Shown here: in pieces, positions 63,929 to 64,000 of the stretch
Position numbering within the stretch: the first letter of the stretch is position 1
How the letters are laid out: the number at the start of each line of letters is the position of its first letter
From: Catalinimonas alkaloidigena
GTDB taxonomy: Bacteria; Bacteroidota; Bacteroidia; Cytophagales; Cyclobacteriaceae
NCBI RefSeq assembly: GCF_029504655.1
Contig: NZ_JAQFIL010000001.1
Coordinates: 4,903,001 to 4,967,000, forward strand
DNA: 64,000 nt
Direction of reading: 5' to 3'
Position numbers and translations under genes: made by a program
The notes under the pieces: model-generated
The model's database searches: none
The model's input: the letters and a program-made list of their open reading frames with translations, nothing else
What the model was told of the DNA's origin: nothing

Positions 63929-64000
63929 TGGGTGGAATTAGGTTGTTATTAGATGGATGATAATCATTCTAAATCAGACATCCAATATATAAATATCATT

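Noticed and set aside
1..64000. tRNA, rRNA, CRISPR arrays, insertion sequences and riboswitches
   Set aside because: I looked for these on both strands and saw no convincing candidate; short RNA genes could still be missed without a covariance search.

Overview
This window is a glycan-utilisation region of a Bacteroidota chromosome. The evidence is four SusC/SusD outer-membrane pairs, an ECF sigma/FecR pair beside a SusC that carries an STN domain, and many lipoproteins and Tat-exported enzymes. The mix of Tat-exported Gfo/Idh/MocA oxidoreductases, a PVC-type dehydrogenase, ceramidase-like proteins and HEAT-containing proteins suggests a free-living, probably marine member of the Cytophagales. 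That order-level placement is inference; no rRNA or tRNA gene was seen to test it. No transposase, CRISPR array or tRNA was recognised.

Layout. (1) 1-8700: the edge-truncated start of an SGNH-type lipoprotein, a SusD/STN-SusC pair, a FecR anti-sigma factor and an ECF sigma factor (all minus strand), then a small P-loop ATPase. (2) 9.1-24.8 kb, all minus: two amidohydrolases, a two-domain esterase and a SusC/SusD pair ending in a hairpin, then a tight run of a BNR_4 propeller, a Tat-signal DegT/DnrJ aminotransferase, a ceramidase-like protein, a second propeller-like protein and a DUF1080 (3-keto-disaccharide hydrolase) lipoprotein. (3) 24.8-41.6 kb, minus: a SusC/SusD pair, a second ceramidase-like lipoprotein, a HiPIP directly after a PVC-type dehydrogenase that lacks a cytochrome domain, a frameshifted copy of the two-domain esterase, and a fourth SusC/SusD pair. 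(4) 41.8-57.0 kb, minus: a catabolic locus with five Gfo/Idh/MocA proteins (three with Tat-like signals, one lipoprotein), NagA- and NagB-type enzymes, an SSS symporter, a DHDPS-family aldolase, an SDR-like protein, an Nramp-fold transporter without metal-binding motifs, and a LacI-type regulator. (5) 57.8-64.0 kb: a plus-strand operon (secreted propeller protein, HEAT-lipoprotein/SSS symporter fusion, SDR) converging on a Tat-exported sialidase-fold protein.

The main regulatory discovery is an 18-bp palindrome, consensus TTCGGGYACGTACCCGAA, found at six intergenic sites (34014, 42935, 43045, 43145, 52785, 55725). It has the central CG and symmetry expected of a LacI-family operator. It sits before every transcription unit of region 4 and once in region 3. 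The LacI gene at 55896-56966 is the obvious candidate repressor. The predicted regulon therefore joins exported sugar oxidoreductases, two inner-membrane transporters and cytoplasmic amino-sugar-type and aldolase-type enzymes into one pathway whose substrate is not known.

A working model, which is inference: SusC/D pairs import oligosaccharides and esterases remove decorations. Tat-exported Gfo/Idh enzymes, the DUF1080 protein and possibly the Tat-exported aminotransferase then process keto-sugars in the periplasm. SSS and Nramp-like carriers bring products inside for NagA/NagB/DHDPS-type catabolism.
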